Positions 61,401 through 64,000 of a stretch of DNA of 64,000 nt are shown here, piece after piece. Made by a program: the position numbers and the translations under genes. The first letter of the stretch is position 1, and every line of letters begins with the position of its first letter. The stretch covers positions 4,462,001 to 4,526,000 of the forward strand of contig NZ_CP015318.1 of NCBI RefSeq assembly GCF_001686985.1. Reading direction: 5' to 3'. The stretch is from Mesorhizobium amorphae CCNWGS0123. Its GTDB lineage: Bacteria > Pseudomonadota > Alphaproteobacteria > Rhizobiales > Rhizobiaceae. Under the pieces are notes generated by a model. The model saw nothing but the letters and a program-made list of their open reading frames with translations. It was not told the origin of the DNA and did no database searches.

Positions 61401-62201
61401 ATGCTAGGGCTGGCCGTCTGCAATCATGAACGGATCGTCTCCTTGGCCAGAAATGCCCGCCTGCCCCTGATCGAACTTTGCGTCGAAGGCATTGATGGCC
61501 TGCTCGCAGCGCAAGCTGCCGGCGCCGACCGGGTCGAACTCTGCGCCAGCCTGGTCGAAGGCGGCATCACGCCGAGCCTCGGCACGGTGCGCGCGGCACT
61601 GGAGCTTGCTACCGTTCCGTTCCATGTCATCGTGCGGCCGCGCGGTGGTGACTTTCTCTACAGCGAGACCGAATACCGTTCGATGCTGGCCGATGTCAGC
61701 GCGCTCCGCGATCTTGGCGCCGCCGGTGTCGTCGTCGGCTGCCTCAACGCGGACGGCAGCATCGACGAGCAGCGCATGAGCGGGCTGGTGCAGGCGGCCG
61801 GCTCGCTCAATGTCACCTGCCACCGCGCCTTCGACATGACGCGCAATCCGGTCGAGGCGCTTGAAGCCCTGATCCGCTGCAAGGTCGGCCGCGTGCTGAC
61901 CAGCGGCCAGCGCGACACGGCGCTGGAAGGGGCGGACCTGCTGGCGGAACTTGTCCGGCAGGCTGGCGACCGCATCATCATCCTCGGCTGCGGCGCGCTC
62001 GCCCCCGACAACATCGCCAAAGTGCTCGAGAAAACCGGGCTGAGCGAAATGCATTTCGCCGCGCTCGCCGACGTGCCGAGTGCAATGGCCTACCGCAATC
62101 CGCGTGTCGGCATGGGCGGCGCCAACCTCGACCGCGAATACCGCACCACCGTCACCGACGAGGCCCTGGTGGCGGCGACTATCGCGGCGGTCAGGGCATG
62201 A
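61401..62201 (+). CDS. cutC: CutC-family copper homeostasis protein
   Basis: A 266-aa TIM-barrel protein. LIELCVEGIDGLLAAQAAGADRVELCASLVEGGITPSLGTV is the CutC N-terminal signature; VIVRPRGGDFLYSETEY and RVLTSGQRDTALEG follow. The proposed start is ATG 61401; an upstream in-frame ATG at 61341 lies within the operator region and is less likely. Despite the name, a direct copper role is not proven for the family. It overlaps the next gene by 4 nt. Confidence 0.88.
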   Translation: MLGLAVCNHERIVSLARNARLPLIELCVEGIDGLLAAQAAGADRVELCASLVEGGITPSLGTVRAALELATVPFHVIVRPRGGDFLYSETEYRSMLADVSALRDLGAAGVVVGCLNADGSIDEQRMSGLVQAAGSLNVTCHRAFDMTRNPVEALEALIRCKVGRVLTSGQRDTALEGADLLAELVRQAGDRIIILGCGALAPDNIAKVLEKTGLSEMHFAALADVPSAMAYRNPRVGMGGANLDREYRTTVTDEALVAATIAAVRA

Positions 62202-62698
62202 CCATGAATGAACCTTTGCCGATAGACCGGGTCTTGCCCGAAGACGAACCTGCCATACTGACGCTCAACAACGAGCATGCGGCCGAACTGTCGTGGCTCG
62301 AACCCGAGCGGCTGTCCTTCCTGATCGGCGAGGCGTTCTATACGCGCCGCATCGGCGCGCTCGAAGCCTTCATCATGACCTTCGACCAGGATGCCCAATA
62401 CGACAGCCCGAACTTCCTCTGGTTCCGCGAGCGCTACCGGCGCTTCGTCTATGTCGACCGCGTCGTCGTCGCGGCGCAGGCGCGCGGCCGCGGCCATGCC
62501 CGCCGGCTGTATGAGGATCTGTTCGACCAAGTTTCGCGCGCCGGCCACACCATCGTCACTTGCGAGGTCAATGCCGAGCCACCCAATCCGGCTTCGGATG
62601 CGTTTCACGCCGCGCTCGGCTTTGCCGAGGTCGGCGGTGCGGTGATCCATGGCGGCAAGAAGGCAGTGCGCTACTACGCCAGGCAGATCACCGGCTAA
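62198..62698 (+). CDS. GNAT-family N-acetyltransferase
   Basis: A 166-aa acetyltransferase. The acetyl-CoA P-loop is VVVAAQARGRGHARRLYEDL at about 90-108, preceded by VYVDRV and followed by CEVNAEPPNPASDAFHAALGFAEVGG, the usual motif A and B layout. The substrate is unknown. It overlaps cutC by an ATGA, so the two are co-translated. Confidence 0.88.
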   Translation: MTMNEPLPIDRVLPEDEPAILTLNNEHAAELSWLEPERLSFLIGEAFYTRRIGALEAFIMTFDQDAQYDSPNFLWFRERYRRFVYVDRVVVAAQARGRGHARRLYEDLFDQVSRAGHTIVTCEVNAEPPNPASDAFHAALGFAEVGGAVIHGGKKAVRYYARQITG

Positions 62699-62774
62699 CG
62701 CGGCATCAACCGGTACTGGCGCCATGAACAAGCCAAGGCTAAAGTAGCCGCTTCCGCCAGCCAGGCGAAACACC

Positions 62775-63260
62775 ATGCCGAGCAACGTCTTCCGCTTCGA
62801 TGAGAGCTGGGACATTCCCGAGGCAACGCCGCAAGAGGTGTGGGAGGTGCTTTCCGACGCCGAACTGCTGCCGCTCTGGTGGGGCGACGTCTACAAGGAG
62901 GTCGTGCCGCTCGACAGGAAGGGCAAGGGCGTGGTCGGCTCGCGGGCCAAGGCCCGGGCGCGCGGCGCCTTGCCCTACGAGCTGAACTTCATCGTCGAGG
63001 CAGCCGAGCTCGAACCGGGACGGCTGGTGGTGGTGAAGACTTTTGGCGATTTCGACGGGCTTTGGCGGGCGGAACTGTCGCCGTCCGGAACAGGCACTCA
63101 TGTCAAGCTGATCTGGCAGGTGACGGTGCTGAGGCCTATCCTGAAACTGCTGGCGCCGATCCTGCGCCACGCCTTCGCCTGGAACCATCGCTGGACCACG
63201 CCGCGCGGCGAAGCCGGCCTGCGCCGCTACCTGGCGCAGAAAAATGGCAGAGCGGCCTGA
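62775..63260 (+). CDS. SRPBCC-family (START-like) protein
   Basis: A 161-aa helix-grip protein with SWDIPEATPQEVWEVLSDAELLPLWWGDVYKEV at the N-terminus and ILKLLAPILRHAFAWNHRW at the long C-terminal helix, the pattern of polyketide cyclase/dehydrase-type SRPBCC domains that hold a hydrophobic ligand. Function unknown. It ends 8 bp before a terminator. Confidence 0.85.
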   Translation: MPSNVFRFDESWDIPEATPQEVWEVLSDAELLPLWWGDVYKEVVPLDRKGKGVVGSRAKARARGALPYELNFIVEAAELEPGRLVVVKTFGDFDGLWRAELSPSGTGTHVKLIWQVTVLRPILKLLAPILRHAFAWNHRWTTPRGEAGLRRYLAQKNGRAA

Positions 63261-63267
63261 CCAGCAA

Positions 63268-63289
63268 AAAGGGGCCGCGAGGCCCCTTT
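63268..63289. terminator. Bidirectional terminator between convergent genes
   Basis: AAAGGGGCC pairs with GGCCCCTTT around GCGA. It is framed by A and T runs and lies between the SRPBCC gene and the convergent FAD-subunit gene. Confidence 0.8.
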
Positions 63290-63311
63290 CCATTCATCGC
63301 ATCACGAGCAC

Positions 63312-64000
63312 TCAGGCGTTGGCGGCAGCCACTGCGCGCTTGGCCATCACCGCGATCAGATTGGCGCGATAGTCTGCCGAAGCATGGATATCGCTCATCA
63401 GATTCTTCGCCGGCACCTTCACGCCGTCGAGCGCCGATGCGGCAAAATTCTTCGCCAGTGCCGCCTCGATCTCCTTGGAGCGGAAGACGCCGTCGTCGCC
63501 GGCACCGGTGACCGCGACGCTGACGCCGTCCTTGCCCTTGGCGACAAACACACCGACGATCGCGTAGCGCGAAGCCGGATTGCGGAACTTCTCATAGGCA
63601 GCCTTGGCCGGCGCGGTAAAGCTTACCGCGGTGATGATCTCGCCATCCTTCAGCGCCGTCTCGAATAGACCCGTGAAGAATTTGCCGGCGGCGATCTGAC
63701 GCTTGTTGGTCACGATCGTTGCCCCCAGCGCCAGCAATGCCGCCGGATAGTCGGCGGCCGGATCATTGTTGGCGATCGAACCGCCGATCGTACCCCTGTA
63801 GCGTACCGCCGGGTCGCCGATCAGCGACGCCATTTGGGCAAGCGCCGGACAGGCTTTCTTCAGCTTCTCGTCACTGGCGACATCGTAATGCGTCGTGGCC
63901 GCACCGACGGTGACGGTCTTGCCCGACACCTTGACGCCCTGCAGCTCCTTGATCCGCGAAAGATCGACAAGGTCGGAGGGTGCGGCGAGCCGGGTCTTCA
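63312..64000 (-). CDS. FAD-binding (M) subunit of a molybdenum hydroxylase, N-terminus beyond window
   Basis: The visible 229 or so residues are the C-terminal part of a CoxM/xanthine dehydrogenase FAD subunit. GDPAVRYRGTIGGSIANNDPAADYPAALLALGA holds the second FAD-binding motif (TIGGSIANNDPAAD), and YEKFRNPASRYAIVGVFVA is the CO dehydrogenase flavoprotein C-terminal start. The frame remains open to the right edge (KTRLAAPSDLVDLSRIKELQ), so the start is missing. Electrons pass from the Mo subunit through Fe-S to this FAD; the partner subunits would lie to the right. Confidence 0.92.
   Translation of the reverse strand, partial: KTRLAAPSDLVDLSRIKELQGVKVSGKTVTVGAATTHYDVASDEKLKKACPALAQMASLIGDPAVRYRGTIGGSIANNDPAADYPAALLALGATIVTNKRQIAAGKFFTGLFETALKDGEIITAVSFTAPAKAAYEKFRNPASRYAIVGVFVAKGKDGVSVAVTGAGDDGVFRSKEIEAALAKNFAASALDGVKVPAKNLMSDIHASADYRANLIAVMAKRAVAAANA

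Overview
The window reads as chromosomal DNA of a high-GC alphaproteobacterium of the Rhizobiales, most likely Mesorhizobium or a close relative in the Phyllobacteriaceae. The grounds are the fused secDF gene, popZ, a rhizobial ExoR, the tatABC-scpAB-nagZ-SPOR-argS-dgt order, tandem DUF1127 genes followed by CCUCCUCCC-loop RNAs, and a BiuH/AtzF nitrogen-scavenging operon. This is inference from protein and gene-order recognition; no database search was run.

Layout. 1-7.6 kb: partial YbaK editing protein, DUF2189 membrane protein, ctaB with a cytochrome c, trigger factor, tRNA-Leu(TAG), and a GDYXXLXY/DUF2157 pair. 7.7-8.5 kb: two tandem DUF1127 genes, then two tandem three-hairpin small RNAs of the cuckoo/CcsR type, with an anti-Shine-Dalgarno decamer in all six loops. 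8.5-20 kb: trmFO, an orphan Tdi1-type immunity-like gene, a sterol-desaturase-like hydroxylase, and yajC-secDF next to bacterial relatives of two mitochondrial complex I assembly factors. A DUF815 ATPase, a PEP-mutase-family enzyme and an NlpD-like LysM/M23 lipoprotein follow. 20-34 kb is a long minus-strand housekeeping block: pcm, surE, serS, tatCBA, scpBA, nagZ, a giant acidic SPOR protein with 21-bp repeats, argS, dgt. 34-47 kb: erpA, a VOC protein, xth, exoR overlapping ilvD, a FadL-type porin, valS, popZ, tolC and a second pcm-like gene.

47.2-49.9 kb is the most scarred stretch. It holds tRNA-Cys with an inverted decayed copy about 200 bp away, tRNA-Asn, a small orphan gene, a stray tRNA 3' end, a secreted pentapeptide-repeat protein and the remnant of an acetyltransferase.

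49.9-59.1 kb is a tightly coupled eight-gene operon read leftward from a divergent GntR/FCD regulator. It encodes a BMP-type ABC importer (Tat-exported binding protein, two permeases, double ATPase), biuret hydrolase, a second isochorismatase-fold hydrolase, a cupin and allophanate hydrolase. Together these would import a small ureide and strip it to ammonia and CO2 through biuret and allophanate. A perfect 13-bp inverted repeat in the divergent promoter region is a good operator candidate.

59.2-64 kb carries small accessory genes: two secreted proteins, an AhpD-like protein with a strong palindrome upstream, CutC, a GNAT, an SRPBCC protein and the end of a molybdenum-hydroxylase FAD subunit that runs off the window.

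The most noteworthy items are the double three-hairpin anti-SD RNA array and the ureide operon with its second, unassigned hydrolase.
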